This document shows positions 31,907-40,563 of a stretch of 64,000 bases of DNA, piece after piece. The DNA is taken from contig NZ_CP031417.1 in NCBI RefSeq assembly GCF_003367395.1, forward strand, positions 2,046,001-2,110,000, read 5' to 3'. The stretch comes from Pseudolabrys taiwanensis. Its GTDB lineage: Bacteria; Pseudomonadota; Alphaproteobacteria; Rhizobiales; Xanthobacteraceae. Every line of letters begins with the position of its first letter. Within the stretch, counting starts at the first letter, position 1. Both the position numbers and the translations under genes were made by a program. The notes beneath the pieces were generated by a model. That model saw only the letters and a program-made list of their open reading frames with translations. It had not been told where the DNA came from and did not search any database.

Positions 31907-32914
31907 CTAGGCCTCGAAGCCGTCGAACGACGCGAATTCATCCACAGGCGCGCGCGGCGACCGCCATCGATTGATGGCCGCGTCCGCGTCGGCATAGCCC
32001 AAGGCCATCGCGAGCAGCATGGGCGGCACGCCGAACGCCAGCGCGATCTCGCGCGCCGCCGCGTGCCGCGCTTCCATGAAGTCCATGTCGTGCGGCGTCA
32101 GCGACATCGGCTTCCAATCGAGCCCGCCTTCCAGGATCAGCGGCCGGCCGGCATTGGCGGCGCCCTGATACTGCGTGTCGAGCTCGCGCTTGAGCCGTTC
32201 GAACTGATGGTCGGCGAGCACGTCGTTCTCGCCGGCGGCATAGACCAGCGCGCCCGACGGCCGCGCCGCGTTGTCGAGCAGAGCCTTGTTCCACCGGGCG
32301 GCCGCGTTGTGCATGTCGACCGCCACCGCTGCCGCTTCCATCGGCGAGAAGCCGTAGTAGTCGTCGACCGGATTGAACAGCGACAGCTGCAGGATCGGCG
32401 GCAGCGGCGCCTCCTGCGCGAAGCGCACCGTGGCGCCGCCGACGGTGTATTCATAACCTTGCGGCCAGCCGTCCGACCCCGGCACGACCTTCATGCGATC
32501 GGGCCGCAACGCGTGCAGCTCACGCACGTGTGGCGCCTCTTGCGCGTCCTGCGCCGGCAACGTCACCGCCTCGACATAGGCATTGCCGGCGAGCAGGAGA
32601 TGCGAGGCGACGTTTTCGAGAAACGCCGCGCCGTCCTGGCGCGGGTTGGGCCGGGCGATGAGATCGAGAAGCGGATGAACGGTCAGTTCGCGCGCGCCGT
32701 CTTGGAGCATGAAGCTGAGGCCACCCACGCTCTCGGCGACGAGGCGCACCGCGCGATAGACGATGGCATTCTTCGTGTAGCCTTCGCGCGCGAGCGCGGC
32801 ATAGTCGCGCGGCGTCCACCGCACCCTGCCGCCGCCATCAAGCGCGATGATACGCCCCACGCGCGAGGCTTTCCGCTCCGGCGACCGGAGCAGGGCTTTC
32901 AGTTGTGTGAACAT
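31907..32914 (-). CDS. Chimera: gene-transfer-agent HK97-type portal protein fused to a nitroreductase C-terminus
   Basis: Residues 1 to about 302 read as an alphaproteobacterial gene-transfer-agent/HK97 portal: MFTQLKALLRSPERKASRVG, YTKNAIVYRAVRLVAESVGG, then PSGALVY and the family segment REIALAFGVPPMLL. Portals of this group continue for about 80-90 more residues. Here the frame passes directly at about 32008 into MALGYADADAAINRW and SPRAPVDEFASFDGFEA, which is the typical end of an NAD(P)H nitroreductase. No other phage structural gene is nearby. The protein is therefore probably non-functional, the scar of a deletion. The nitroreductase assignment is from remembered family tails, not a search. 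Confidence 0.78.
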   Translation of the reverse strand: MFTQLKALLRSPERKASRVGRIIALDGGGRVRWTPRDYAALAREGYTKNAIVYRAVRLVAESVGGLSFMLQDGARELTVHPLLDLIARPNPRQDGAAFLENVASHLLLAGNAYVEAVTLPAQDAQEAPHVRELHALRPDRMKVVPGSDGWPQGYEYTVGGATVRFAQEAPLPPILQLSLFNPVDDYYGFSPMEAAAVAVDMHNAAARWNKALLDNAARPSGALVYAAGENDVLADHQFERLKRELDTQYQGAANAGRPLILEGGLDWKPMSLTPHDMDFMEARHAAAREIALAFGVPPMLLAMALGYADADAAINRWRSPRAPVDEFASFDGFEA

Positions 32915-32988
32915 GGTCGGAGGCCCCGTGCGCAGCGTGAACGCCCGCACTCATAAACGACAACGACGGCGACGCTCCGCCCGGCCGG

Positions 32989-33156
32989 TCACCCGCCCGA
33001 GAAGAACGCCATATAGACGATCGCGAACAGCACGATCACGCCGAGCGTGCCGGCCACCAGTACATAACGGACATTGTGCCCGGTGACGCCCTGGCGCGCT
33101 TCGGTCTTGTTCTCAACGATGCGGTTGCCTCGGACTTCGGGCATGATGACGTCCAT
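32989..33156 (-). CDS. Small single-pass membrane protein upstream of the portal remnant
   Basis: A 55-residue frame: MDVIMPEVRGNRIVENKTEA, a polar stretch, then one membrane helix (VRYVLVAGTLGVIVLFAIVY) and a short end MAFFSGG. ATG 33156 or ATG 33144 could start it; a GAGGA abuts the first and is better spaced for the second. It is on the same strand as the portal remnant and 74 bp upstream. I have no function to offer; coding is supported by the coherent topology and by the good promoter 150 bp upstream. Confidence 0.65.
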   Translation of the reverse strand: MDVIMPEVRGNRIVENKTEARQGVTGHNVRYVLVAGTLGVIVLFAIVYMAFFSGG

Positions 33157-33302
33157 TCCTCGCCGTTGCGGTCTCTCGACACCAACGCGAGCGATGGACT
33201 GCCGTTCCGCGCCGGAACCGCGTCATCTTGAACTGTTTGAACTGTTGGGATGCGCCGCCTGACCGGCCCGCAGCTTCGGGCCCAGTTCGGGAGCATGCGG
33301 AA

Positions 33303-33331
33303 AACATACCTGAGCAGCGTTACGCTGTCAA
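33303..33331 (-). promoter_or_regulatory. Sigma-70-like promoter with overlapping operator-like palindrome
   Basis: On the minus strand TTGACA (33331-33326), a 17-bp spacer and TATGTT (33308-33303) form a near-consensus promoter reading toward the small membrane gene and portal remnant. The palindrome CAGCGT-t-ACGCTG lies between the elements, touching the -35 box, as TetR-type operators often do. A second palindrome, AATCCTA-t-TAGGATT (33330-33344), covers the upstream edge. An 18-bp block here (33314-33331) is repeated with 2 mismatches at 50008-50025. Confidence 0.65.
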
Positions 33332-33399
33332 TCCTATTAGGATTCTTTTTTAGGTTTTTTTCTCGGCGGCCACCGGCGCGGCGGTGCCCGGGCCGGTCG

Positions 33400-33528
33400 T
33401 CAGTTGACCTTGCCGGAATGGCACGACTGCGGACCGCTCTCCCACGGGAACGGATCGCATTTCGAGCAGGCGCCGAGCGAAAGGCCGGTGAGAACGAGGC
33501 AGAGGAAAACGACAAGGGACTTTGGCAT
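33400..33528 (-). CDS. Small predicted lipoprotein (42 aa)
   Basis: The frame begins MPKSLVVFLCLVLTGLSLGA and has a lipobox LSLGAC, so the mature peptide would start at Cys21 and carry only about 22 residues (CSKCDPFPWESGPQSCHSGKV plus N). An AAGGCGG ribosome site precedes the ATG. Small entericidin-like or other mini-lipoproteins have this form. Three further cysteines in so short a peptide are notable. Function unknown. Confidence 0.65.
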   Translation of the reverse strand: MPKSLVVFLCLVLTGLSLGACSKCDPFPWESGPQSCHSGKVN

Positions 33529-33592
33529 GGGCCGCCTTATACCGCACCGACGGCCGCGGGGCGAGTGCCAAGTCCCCTCCCGGTCGCCTCGA

Positions 33593-33871
33593 TCAGCGGC
33601 CGGATTGGCCGGACGCCGCATGCGGCAGCGCGACGTCCGCGCGCGGCTTCAGATCGAAGCCGATGACGAAGACCGTCCGGCCCACGGCATCCTTCACGGT
33701 CATGCTCCAGCCGGAGAGATCCTGAATGTAAGGATCGCACATTGCCGCTTTGAGATCGCGCACCTGCCGCGTGGCATGCGCACGCGCGGCATGCAGCCCG
33801 GGCAGGTCCTGACCCTGCGTATCACCGAATACACGATGCCCGTCGGTGAAATGAAAAAAGTAACGCGGCAC
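33593..33871 (-). CDS. DUF6894 family small protein
   Basis: A 92-residue protein beginning PRYFFHFTDGHRVFGDTQG, the recognisable opening of the DUF6894 family of rhizobial small proteins (MPRYFFH.. D..G..L, then alternating Ala-rich helix). The central helix ARAHATRQVRDLKAAM and the strand WSMTVKDAVGRTVFVIGFD fit that family. The start is a GTG at 33871 preceded by GTAGGGT. Function of the family is unknown. Confidence 0.75.
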   Translation of the reverse strand: MPRYFFHFTDGHRVFGDTQGQDLPGLHAARAHATRQVRDLKAAMCDPYIQDLSGWSMTVKDAVGRTVFVIGFDLKPRADVALPHAASGQSGR

Positions 33872-34049
33872 GGCACCCTACCCAACGAACCGTCGCCCTA
33901 GCACCACCGCATGACAGCGCAGTTACAAGTACAAGTCTACCTCTACCGGCGTGACTGGCCGCGCGTGCTTAACAATATCTATCCGTGGCGGCCCGATGCC
34001 GCGGCGATGTCCGAAAATGAAGCGCTGCTGCCGTCGCCGGCAGCGCCAT

Positions 34050-34610
34050 TCAGGCGGTCTGCATCGCCGGCCGAACGGCGAAGATCAGCCAGGCCACCCC
34101 ATGGATGATGAGGTCGACGCCAAGCAGCGCGCCGAGCAGCCAGAGGCCGGAAGCCGGCCAACCGCTGAGGATGACGAGGCCGGCAAGCGCGCCGAACACG
34201 CCGGACAGCAGCATGATCCAATCGGGGCCGCCCGCCTTCGTGAAGGACAACCCGATGCGGAGCGCGCCCGAGGCGAGCAGCAGCAGACCGAAGATGTAGG
34301 TCAGCGTCAAAGCGCTAGACACCGGCTGCGACACCAGCATGAGGCCGAATGCCAGATACAGCACGCCGAGGATGATCTGCCAGGCAAAGCCGCCCCAGCC
34401 CTTGGTCCAGAAGGCGTGGATGATCTCGAAGCCGCCGGCGATGATCGCCATGACGCCGATGAAGAACACACTGAACAGCGTCGCGACGACCACATCGCCG
34501 AGCACCAGAATGCCGGCGGCGATCATCACGATGCCGAGCGTTGCACAAACCCATGGCGCCGGCGCACGAAGCGAGGCCATGGGCGTTCCAGACATATTGT
34601 TGACCGACAT
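34050..34610 (-). CDS. hdeD: HdeD family acid-resistance membrane protein (DUF308)
   Basis: A 186-residue inner-membrane protein with six hydrophobic helices in three hairpins, as in HdeD. Segments such as TLGIVMIAAGILVLGDVVVA, FEIIHAFWTKGWGGFAWQII and GVDLIIHGVAWLIFAV fit the DUF308 repeat. ATG 34610 is fixed by AGGAGAAAGGT just upstream. It is on the same strand as, and 182 bp downstream of, the MFS transporter and glutaminase genes, which together suggest an acid-stress set. Confidence 0.85.
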   Translation of the reverse strand: MSVNNMSGTPMASLRAPAPWVCATLGIVMIAAGILVLGDVVVATLFSVFFIGVMAIIAGGFEIIHAFWTKGWGGFAWQIILGVLYLAFGLMLVSQPVSSALTLTYIFGLLLLASGALRIGLSFTKAGGPDWIMLLSGVFGALAGLVILSGWPASGLWLLGALLGVDLIIHGVAWLIFAVRPAMQTA

Positions 34611-34792
34611 ACCTTTCTCCTCTGCTTCAAAAACGATCGACCAAAACCCGCGTCGCCGGCCCGGCTCCGCGCCGCTTGCCGGGTTAGATCCGATGCCACG
34701 CGCAAACGCGCCGGCCATGGTGTTTCTGACGGGCGCTCGCCGGTCCATCGGGCGCCTGCACAGTCGCCCATCCAATGTTTGCGTTTCGCCCC

Positions 34793-36439
34793 TCAGCGCC
34801 CTTTCGCCTCATTCGGTTCATCGGCCGGAATCTCGCCGGGCCGGTAGTTCGGCAGGCGTCCCGCCGGAACGATGGTCACCAGCGACAGCATCGCCATCAG
34901 CAGCAAGCCGAGCTTCAGCGCGCGCAAGCGCGCCTCGGTGTTGACCCGGACCGCCTCGTTGACCTGCTCCGGCGTCGCCGTGGTGCGTTCAAGCGCGCTG
35001 CGCAGGCGGTCGTTGCTGATGAAGTTAATGTTGTCGAGGTCGACCTGCGCCTGCAGTTCGGGCGTGAGTTTCGGACTGGCGGCGATGCCGCCGAGCGCGA
35101 TGGCGCTCAAGAGCCCGACCAGGAGCGCGCCGGCGACAGCCGTCCCGACCGCGGCCGCGAGATTGTTGGTCGTGCCGCGCAGCGATCCGACATCGCCAGC
35201 AAGCTCCTTCGGCGACGCCGTCACCAGCACGTTGAACAGCAGCGTCACGAGCGCGCCCTGCCCGATGCCGAACAGGATCAATCCGAATAACACCGGCACC
35301 TCGCTCCAGTCGTTGTGCACGACGAAGGCGAGCCACAACAGCGCGACCGTGCAGAGCGTGAAACCGTAGCGGCCTATCTGCCGCGGCGTGAGCTTGTCGT
35401 ACAGCTTCACGATGAGCATCGCGGTGACGAACACGGTGAGATTGAACGGCATCATCGCGACCGCGGTCGCGATCGGACTGCGGCCCTGCACGATCTGAAT
35501 GTAGAGCGGCACCGAGAAGTTGAGCGCGGCCTCCAGCGCGACGACGGAGAACATCGCGTAGACGGCGGCGCGCTCTTCCGGAGAGTCGATCACCTCGAGC
35601 GCGAGAAGCGGCGTCTTGCCCGCTGCCTGGCGCCTGTGCGTCCACATCAGGAACACCTGTCCGAGCACGATGCCGACCACGATCAGCACCGGCGCCGGCG
35701 ACAGGCCGAAGAGGCTGAACGGCGCGTTCGGCGTCGCCACCGCGAGCCCCCATCCGTTCAGATTGTTGAAGCCGAAGCTGATGCAGATGATGGCGGCGGC
35801 GGCGAGAACGACGCCGACACCGTCAATCGTCACATCCTCCCGCCCCTCGTCCGGCCTCAGGCGGAAGCTCAGAAGAAAAACAATCGCCGATGCGGCGATC
35901 AGAATCCCGAACACCGGCCGCCACCCGACATAAGTGCCGAGGATGCCGCCGATGACGAAGGCCAGGACGCCGGCGGCGGCGCGCGCCGAACCCAACGCGC
36001 CGACGGCCGTCGCCTGCTGCCGTCCTTTATAGTTCTCGGCAATCAGCGCCACGAGCGACGGCACGATGACCGCGCCGGCCGCGCCGCACAGCGCCTGAGC
36101 GAAAATCATGAAGGCCGCGCTCGGACTGAAGGTCATCACGATCTGCGAGAGGCAGAACATGACAACGGCGGCGCGGAAGACGCGCGTCGCGCCATAACGC
36201 TGGCAGAGTTTGGCGCCGAGCATGACGAAGCCGGCGACCAGCATCGAATAGGCAACGATGCCGGTCGCGATCGTAGTCGGCGGCACGCCGAAGCTCTTCA
36301 CCATCCCGCCCAGCGCGACCGGCAGAGACGCCACATTGAAAGACATGATCATCTGGCCGAGCGCGATGGCAATCATCGGCACCCAGGACGCGTGCGGCTC
36401 GGACCGGACGCCGGCGGTATGAATGACTTGGACCGACAT
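34793..36439 (-). CDS. MFS transporter (DHA2-like)
   Basis: A 548-residue major facilitator with about 14 membrane helices, an N-terminal half with GAKLCQRYGATRVFRAA (the loop 2-3 motif region) and a C-terminal extracytoplasmic insert of about 80 residues before the last helix (LTPELQAQVDLDNINF...). A strong GGAGGTAAGGC precedes ATG 36439. It begins 39 bp after the glutaminase stop, so it is probably in the same operon and may move an amino acid, ammonium-linked metabolite or drug; the substrate is not readable. Confidence 0.87.
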   Translation of the reverse strand: MSVQVIHTAGVRSEPHASWVPMIAIALGQMIMSFNVASLPVALGGMVKSFGVPPTTIATGIVAYSMLVAGFVMLGAKLCQRYGATRVFRAAVVMFCLSQIVMTFSPSAAFMIFAQALCGAAGAVIVPSLVALIAENYKGRQQATAVGALGSARAAAGVLAFVIGGILGTYVGWRPVFGILIAASAIVFLLSFRLRPDEGREDVTIDGVGVVLAAAAIICISFGFNNLNGWGLAVATPNAPFSLFGLSPAPVLIVVGIVLGQVFLMWTHRRQAAGKTPLLALEVIDSPEERAAVYAMFSVVALEAALNFSVPLYIQIVQGRSPIATAVAMMPFNLTVFVTAMLIVKLYDKLTPRQIGRYGFTLCTVALLWLAFVVHNDWSEVPVLFGLILFGIGQGALVTLLFNVLVTASPKELAGDVGSLRGTTNNLAAAVGTAVAGALLVGLLSAIALGGIAASPKLTPELQAQVDLDNINFISNDRLRSALERTTATPEQVNEAVRVNTEARLRALKLGLLLMAMLSLVTIVPAGRLPNYRPGEIPADEPNEAKGR

Positions 36440-36478
36440 GCCTTACCTCCACCTTTGCGCCGGCAAAGCCGCGGCGCG

Positions 36479-37483
36479 CTAGCCTTCCGCGGCTGAGACG
36501 AAGAGATCCATTCCCACGCTCTGCGAGATGAACTTGGCGGCGAGTTGGCCTTTGACACTGTTGCCGGCCGCATCGAGCCGCGGCGCGAACGTGCCCAGTC
36601 CGCCTTTCCCGGGAGACACCGCGACGATACCGCCGCCGATGCCGCTCTTGCCGGGAACGCCGATGTCGTACAGCCAATCGCCCGACGTCTCGTACAAGCC
36701 CGACGTCGCCATCACGACGAGCGCGTAATGGCAGACCGAGGCGTCGACGACGCGTTCCCTGGTGATCGGATTGACGCCGCCATCGGCGAGCGTCGCCCCC
36801 ATGACGGCCAGATCCGTGGCGCTGACGTTCAGCGAGCACTGGCGCGTATAGAGATCGGTCGCCCGCACGGGATCGCAGTAGATGCGATCAAGACTCTGCA
36901 AGAGCCTGGCGATGCTGCGGTTGCGGAAATTGGTCGCCGACGCGGACGCATAGACTTCCTCATTCAGCGGCAAGGTCCGTCCGGCGAAGCGGCACAGGCC
37001 TTCGTAGAGGAAATCCCATTGATCGGCGACCGTCTCGCCTGGCGCCAGGCTGGTGGTGGCGATCGCGCCGGCGTTCACCATCGGATTCGTGCGACCGTCC
37101 CCCATCCTCTCGACAGCCGTGAGCGAATTGAAAGGGAAGCCGGTCGCGTTGGCGCCGATCTTCTTGCGTGCCTCCTCCGGTCCGATCTGCTCGCAGATCA
37201 ATGCGAACACAAACGGCTTCGACACACTCATGATCGAAAATGCGTAATCGACGTCGCCCGCCGAATAGACACTGCCGTTCGTGCCGGCGATGCAGATGCC
37301 GAACAGATCCGACGGCACGCGCGCGAGCGCGGGATAAACCTGCGAGTTCTGGCCGTCCGTGTTTGATTTGAAGCGCGCATGCGCATCCGACACGAGCTTC
37401 TGCACCATGTCGGGATCGGGCAGACGGCCGGTCGACACATAAGAAGCTGGCGACAGGAAAGACGGCGACGTCGCTGTATCCAC
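36479..37483 (-). CDS. glsA: Glutaminase A family
   Basis: A 334-residue serine-dependent glutaminase (beta-lactamase-like fold) converting glutamine to glutamate and ammonia. The SxxK catalytic motif is MSVSKPF (S86, K89), with the family segments TNPMVNAGAIA, NFRNRSIARLL and GVPGKSGIGGGIVAV. I chose the GTG at 37483 because GGAGG sits 5 bases upstream, whereas the ATG at 37555 adds an unconserved leader. In Escherichia coli glutaminase supplies ammonia for acid resistance. Here an MFS gene follows in the operon and HdeD beyond it. Confidence 0.92.
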   Translation of the reverse strand: MDTATSPSFLSPASYVSTGRLPDPDMVQKLVSDAHARFKSNTDGQNSQVYPALARVPSDLFGICIAGTNGSVYSAGDVDYAFSIMSVSKPFVFALICEQIGPEEARKKIGANATGFPFNSLTAVERMGDGRTNPMVNAGAIATTSLAPGETVADQWDFLYEGLCRFAGRTLPLNEEVYASASATNFRNRSIARLLQSLDRIYCDPVRATDLYTRQCSLNVSATDLAVMGATLADGGVNPITRERVVDASVCHYALVVMATSGLYETSGDWLYDIGVPGKSGIGGGIVAVSPGKGGLGTFAPRLDAAGNSVKGQLAAKFISQSVGMDLFVSAAEG

Positions 37484-37846
37484 CGGAGCCTCCTCGCACA
37501 ATGCAACACCTGCGTCGCACGGGAGCGCGGCGCCAGCGATCACTCGCGAGTCCATCGTCCGGTCGCTGAGGCTTTTTGTGCAGGCTCACTGCAAAGCGCG
37601 ATCGCTTGTGATCGGCAGTGCTGCCTTTCTATCCACGATGGGCTCTTTATTAGCAGGCGCTCGATCGTGGTTATTGTCAAGCGCCGGCCGCGCACGACGC
37701 GGTGTTTAACGACCACACCAAAAAGCAGCGAAAATAAGCGCCATATTTTACGACCGCGCCCGGCCTTCGGCGCCAAGGCAATGCGCGCGCTCAAGCACGG
37801 AGCCCTGGACTACCGTCGCGGCGCAAGCGTCACGGCGGCGTAACGC
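37484..37846. other. Intergenic region between glsA and the hxlR-type gene
   Basis: No convincing gene in about 360 bp. It is less GC-rich than its neighbours around 37700-37755. A short palindrome GGCAG/CTGCC (37614-37625) and AAGCG/CGCTT lie in the likely glsA promoter zone, but neither is strong enough to name. Confidence 0.5.
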
Positions 37847-38260
37847 TTACGCCGCGGACTTGCCTTCCGCCGTGTCGAAGCGCCGTCGCGCTTCTTCCAT
37901 CGCCGGCCGGTTCTTGCGCGCCCAGGTGCTCAGGCTGTTGACCGGATCGAGCAGCGAGCAGCCGAGCGACGTGAGCTCGTATTCCACGCGCGGCGGGATG
38001 GTCGGATAGACCGTGCGTGTGACGAGGCCGTCGCGCTCCAGCGCGCGCAACGTCAACGTCAGCATGCGCTGCGAAATGCTGCCGAGCGCCTTGCGCAATT
38101 CGTTGAAACGCTTCGGCCCCTGCCCCAGCGTCGACACCACCAGCACCGTCCACTTGTCGCCGACGCGCGACAACACTTCGCTGATCGCGCGGCAGTCGCC
38201 GGGCTCATGCAGTTTACCGGGTAACACAGGTGTGCCTTCTTGCTTCTTTCGCCTAGTCAT
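37847..38260 (-). CDS. HxlR family transcriptional regulator
   Basis: A 137-residue winged-helix repressor. The HxlR pattern is clear: an N-terminal cysteine in GDCRAISEVLSRVGDKWTVL, then RFNELRKALGSISQRMLTLT and VEYELTSLG. Members sense electrophiles, quinones or aldehydes, often by that cysteine (here C23). It is divergent from the NADPH-FMN reductase gene with 55 bp between starts, so it probably controls that gene and itself. Confidence 0.9.
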   Translation of the reverse strand: MTRRKKQEGTPVLPGKLHEPGDCRAISEVLSRVGDKWTVLVVSTLGQGPKRFNELRKALGSISQRMLTLTLRALERDGLVTRTVYPTIPPRVEYELTSLGCSLLDPVNSLSTWARKNRPAMEEARRRFDTAEGKSAA

Positions 38261-38270
38261 TTATCTAGCC

Positions 38271-38290
38271 CTGGTAACAAACCGTAACCT
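38271..38290. promoter_or_regulatory. Candidate HxlR operator between the divergent starts
   Basis: The 55-bp spacer holds a GTAAC repeat pair (GGTAAC at 38273 and CGTAAC at 38283), and a further near-palindrome TTTACC-GGGTAAC lies just inside the hxlR start (38213-38225). Spaced GTAAC/GTTAC half-sites in a divergent HxlR promoter are a reasonable operator guess. No experimental consensus is known to me for this protein. Confidence 0.3.
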
Positions 38291-38315
38291 AAGCGGACCA
38301 GAGGTAAACACTCCC

Positions 38316-38870
38316 ATGGCTAAACTCAAGCTCGGCGTCATCGTTGGCTCGAACCGCCGCGAATCCATCAACCGGCAGCTGGCGAACGCGTTGGCGAAGC
38401 TGGGCAGCGATGCTTTCGAGGTCAAATTCCTGCAGATTGACGATCTGCCGCTGTACAACCCCGACGACGAGGCCGCCTATCCGGCGCAGGCCCAGCGTTT
38501 GAAGAGCGACATCGAGGCGTCCGACGCGCTGCTCTTCGTCACGCCGGAATACGGCCGCACCTTCCCGACCGTGCTCAAGAACGCGCTCGACTGGGCGGCG
38601 CGGCCGTGGGGCAAGAACTCGTTCCCGGGCAAGCCGGGCGCCGTCATCGGCACCTCGGGCGGCGCGATCTCCTCGGCGCTGGCGCAGCATGCGCTGCGCG
38701 CCGTGCTTGGGACGCAAGGCGTGCATGTGATGGGCGGCGAAGCCTACATCCAGTTCAAGCCCGACCTCATCGATGCCGACGGCAACGTCACCGACGAGAA
38801 CGTCACCGGCTTCCTCAAGGCCTATGTCGACAGCTTCGCCAGCTTCGCTGGCAAGCTCGCGGCGAAATAG
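38316..38870 (+). CDS. NADPH-dependent FMN reductase (quinone/chromate reductase-like)
   Basis: A 184-residue flavodoxin-fold reductase. The phosphate-binding loop appears as GSNRRESINRQLANAL and the family motif as TPEYGRTFPTVLKNALDW, close to YieF/ChrR and SsuE relatives. It reduces FMN, quinones or chromate with NADPH. The start at ATG 38316 fits the family's MAKLKLGVIVGS. It is divergent from an HxlR gene and 38 bp upstream of a pirin gene, indicating a quinone- or electrophile-stress module. Confidence 0.9.
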   Translation: MAKLKLGVIVGSNRRESINRQLANALAKLGSDAFEVKFLQIDDLPLYNPDDEAAYPAQAQRLKSDIEASDALLFVTPEYGRTFPTVLKNALDWAARPWGKNSFPGKPGAVIGTSGGAISSALAQHALRAVLGTQGVHVMGGEAYIQFKPDLIDADGNVTDENVTGFLKAYVDSFASFAGKLAAK

Positions 38871-38908
38871 AGTCCAAATAACCGACAAGTACCCGAAAGG
38901 ATTTTTTC

Positions 38909-39811
38909 ATGTCGATCCGACCCGTGAAGCGGATCGTTCAGTCGAAGCCGACCATGGAGGGCGCGGGGGTGAGACTCCGCCGCGCCTTCGGCTTCGGTGA
39001 GACGTCCGAGACCGATCCGTTCCTTCTGCTCGACGATTTCCGCAACGACCGGCCGGACGATTATCTCGCCGGCTTCCCATGGCATCCGCATCGCGGCATC
39101 GAAACCATCACCTATGTGCTGCATGGCACGGTGGAGCATGGCGACAGCCTCGGCAATCGCGGCGCGCTCGGCGCCGGCGACGTGCAATGGATGACGGCCG
39201 GCCGCGGCATCATGCATCAGGAGATGCCGCAGGGCGACGCCCAAGGCCGCATGCACGGCTTCCAGCTCTGGGCGAACCTGCCCTCTTCGCTGAAGATGAC
39301 CGCGCCGCGCTATCAGGACGTCAAAGCAGCCGAGATCCCCGAGATCGTCGACGACGACGGCACGCGTGTGCGCATTGTCTGCGGCGAGTTCTGGGGCAAG
39401 AAAGGTCCGGTCGAGGGCGTCGCCGCCGACCCGCGCTATCTCGACGTCTTCGTGCCGGCGGGACAGCGCAAGACGCTGAAGGTCGAAGTCGAACGCCACG
39501 CTTTCGCTTATGTGTTCGAAGGCGACGGCAAGTTCGCCTCCGCCTCGAAGCCGCAAGGCGTGCTGACCGAAAAGCAGATCGACGGCGAGGAGATCGTGTT
39601 CCGCGAACCGGCCGGCGATCGCTCGCTCATCCTGTTCGACCGCGGCGACGAGGTCACGGTGCAGGCCGGCGACAAGGGCATCCGCTTCCTGCTGGTGTCC
39701 GGCAAGCCGCTCCAGGAGCCCGTCGCCTGGTACGGCCCGATCGTGATGAACACGCAGGCCGAGCTGCAGCAGGCGGTGAGCGAGCTGCGCAACGGCACGT
39801 TCATCAAGTAA
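38909..39811 (+). CDS. Pirin family protein
   Basis: A 300-residue bicupin. The four pirin metal ligands are present: H59 and H61 (WHPHRGIET), H103 and E105 (MHQEMP). Bacterial pirins such as YhhW act as quercetinases; others bind iron and modulate enzymes. The N-terminal cupin ends near 140 and the pirin C-terminal domain covers about 180-290. It has an AAGGA ribosome site and sits 38 bp after the FMN reductase, so the two are likely co-transcribed. Confidence 0.92.
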   Translation: MSIRPVKRIVQSKPTMEGAGVRLRRAFGFGETSETDPFLLLDDFRNDRPDDYLAGFPWHPHRGIETITYVLHGTVEHGDSLGNRGALGAGDVQWMTAGRGIMHQEMPQGDAQGRMHGFQLWANLPSSLKMTAPRYQDVKAAEIPEIVDDDGTRVRIVCGEFWGKKGPVEGVAADPRYLDVFVPAGQRKTLKVEVERHAFAYVFEGDGKFASASKPQGVLTEKQIDGEEIVFREPAGDRSLILFDRGDEVTVQAGDKGIRFLLVSGKPLQEPVAWYGPIVMNTQAELQQAVSELRNGTFIK

Positions 39812-39831
39812 CCGATAGCGGCCGCGCGAGC

Positions 39832-40560
39832 CTAGACGGGCAGCGCGGCCGCTTTCGGCGCGGCCTCTGTTTCCAACCGCCCGTCGCGCAGCCGGAAAAT
39901 ATGGTCGAAGCGGTCGAGGATCATCTCGTCATGGGTGACGACGATGATCGCGGCTTGCTGGTCAACCGCGATCCTTCGCAACAAATCCATCACGATGCGC
40001 GCGCGCGCCGAATCGAGCGGCGCCGTCGGTTCGTCGGCAAGGATGATACGCGGCCTGTTGGCAAGCGCACGCGCGATCGCCACGCGCTGTGCCTCGCCAC
40101 CCGAGAGCTGCCGCGGCATAGCATGCTTGCGGTGACCGACCTCCAGGTATTCGAGCAATTCCATTGCGCGCTTGCGCGCGGCGCCCGACGAATAGCCGGC
40201 AAGATCGAGCACCACCGCCACATTATCGGTGCCATCGAGAAACGGCAGCAGGTTTGGATACTGGAAGATAAACCCGATCTTGTCGAGCCGTAGCCGCCGC
40301 AAGTCGGCTTTGAGCCAATGGCCGTCATAAACCGTGTCGCCATCGAGCGTGAGACGGCCACTGCTCGGCTCCAGAATGCAAGCGATGCAGTGTAGCAGCG
40401 TGGTTTTACCCGAGCCGCTCGGCCCCATCAGCCCGACCACCTGGCCCGGAAACACTTCCATATTGATGTCGCGCAGCGCTTCGACGCGCGCCGTGCCTTC
40501 ACCGAAGGACTTCGACAGGTGCTCAACGCGGACGACGGGCTGTAAGTTGACTTCGGCCAT
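39832..40560 (-). CDS. ABC transporter ATP-binding protein (MacB/LolD/DevA type)
   Basis: A 242-residue ATPase with Walker A GPSGSGKTTLLHC, Q-loop, signature LSGGEAQRVAIARAL and Walker B RIILADEPTAPLD, plus the switch His in VTHDEM. Its sequence type is that of ATPases serving FtsX-like permeases. It begins 3 bp after the permease stop and is the third gene of an adaptor-permease-ATPase operon. Confidence 0.93.
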   Translation of the reverse strand: MAEVNLQPVVRVEHLSKSFGEGTARVEALRDINMEVFPGQVVGLMGPSGSGKTTLLHCIACILEPSSGRLTLDGDTVYDGHWLKADLRRLRLDKIGFIFQYPNLLPFLDGTDNVAVVLDLAGYSSGAARKRAMELLEYLEVGHRKHAMPRQLSGGEAQRVAIARALANRPRIILADEPTAPLDSARARIVMDLLRRIAVDQQAAIIVVTHDEMILDRFDHIFRLRDGRLETEAAPKAAALPV

Positions 40561-40563
40561 GCA

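Noticed and set aside
33911..34108. A 65-codon plus-strand frame beginning MTAQLQVQVYLYRRDW
   Set aside because: No convincing ribosome site, and it runs into the hdeD 3' end; coding not supported, though not excluded.
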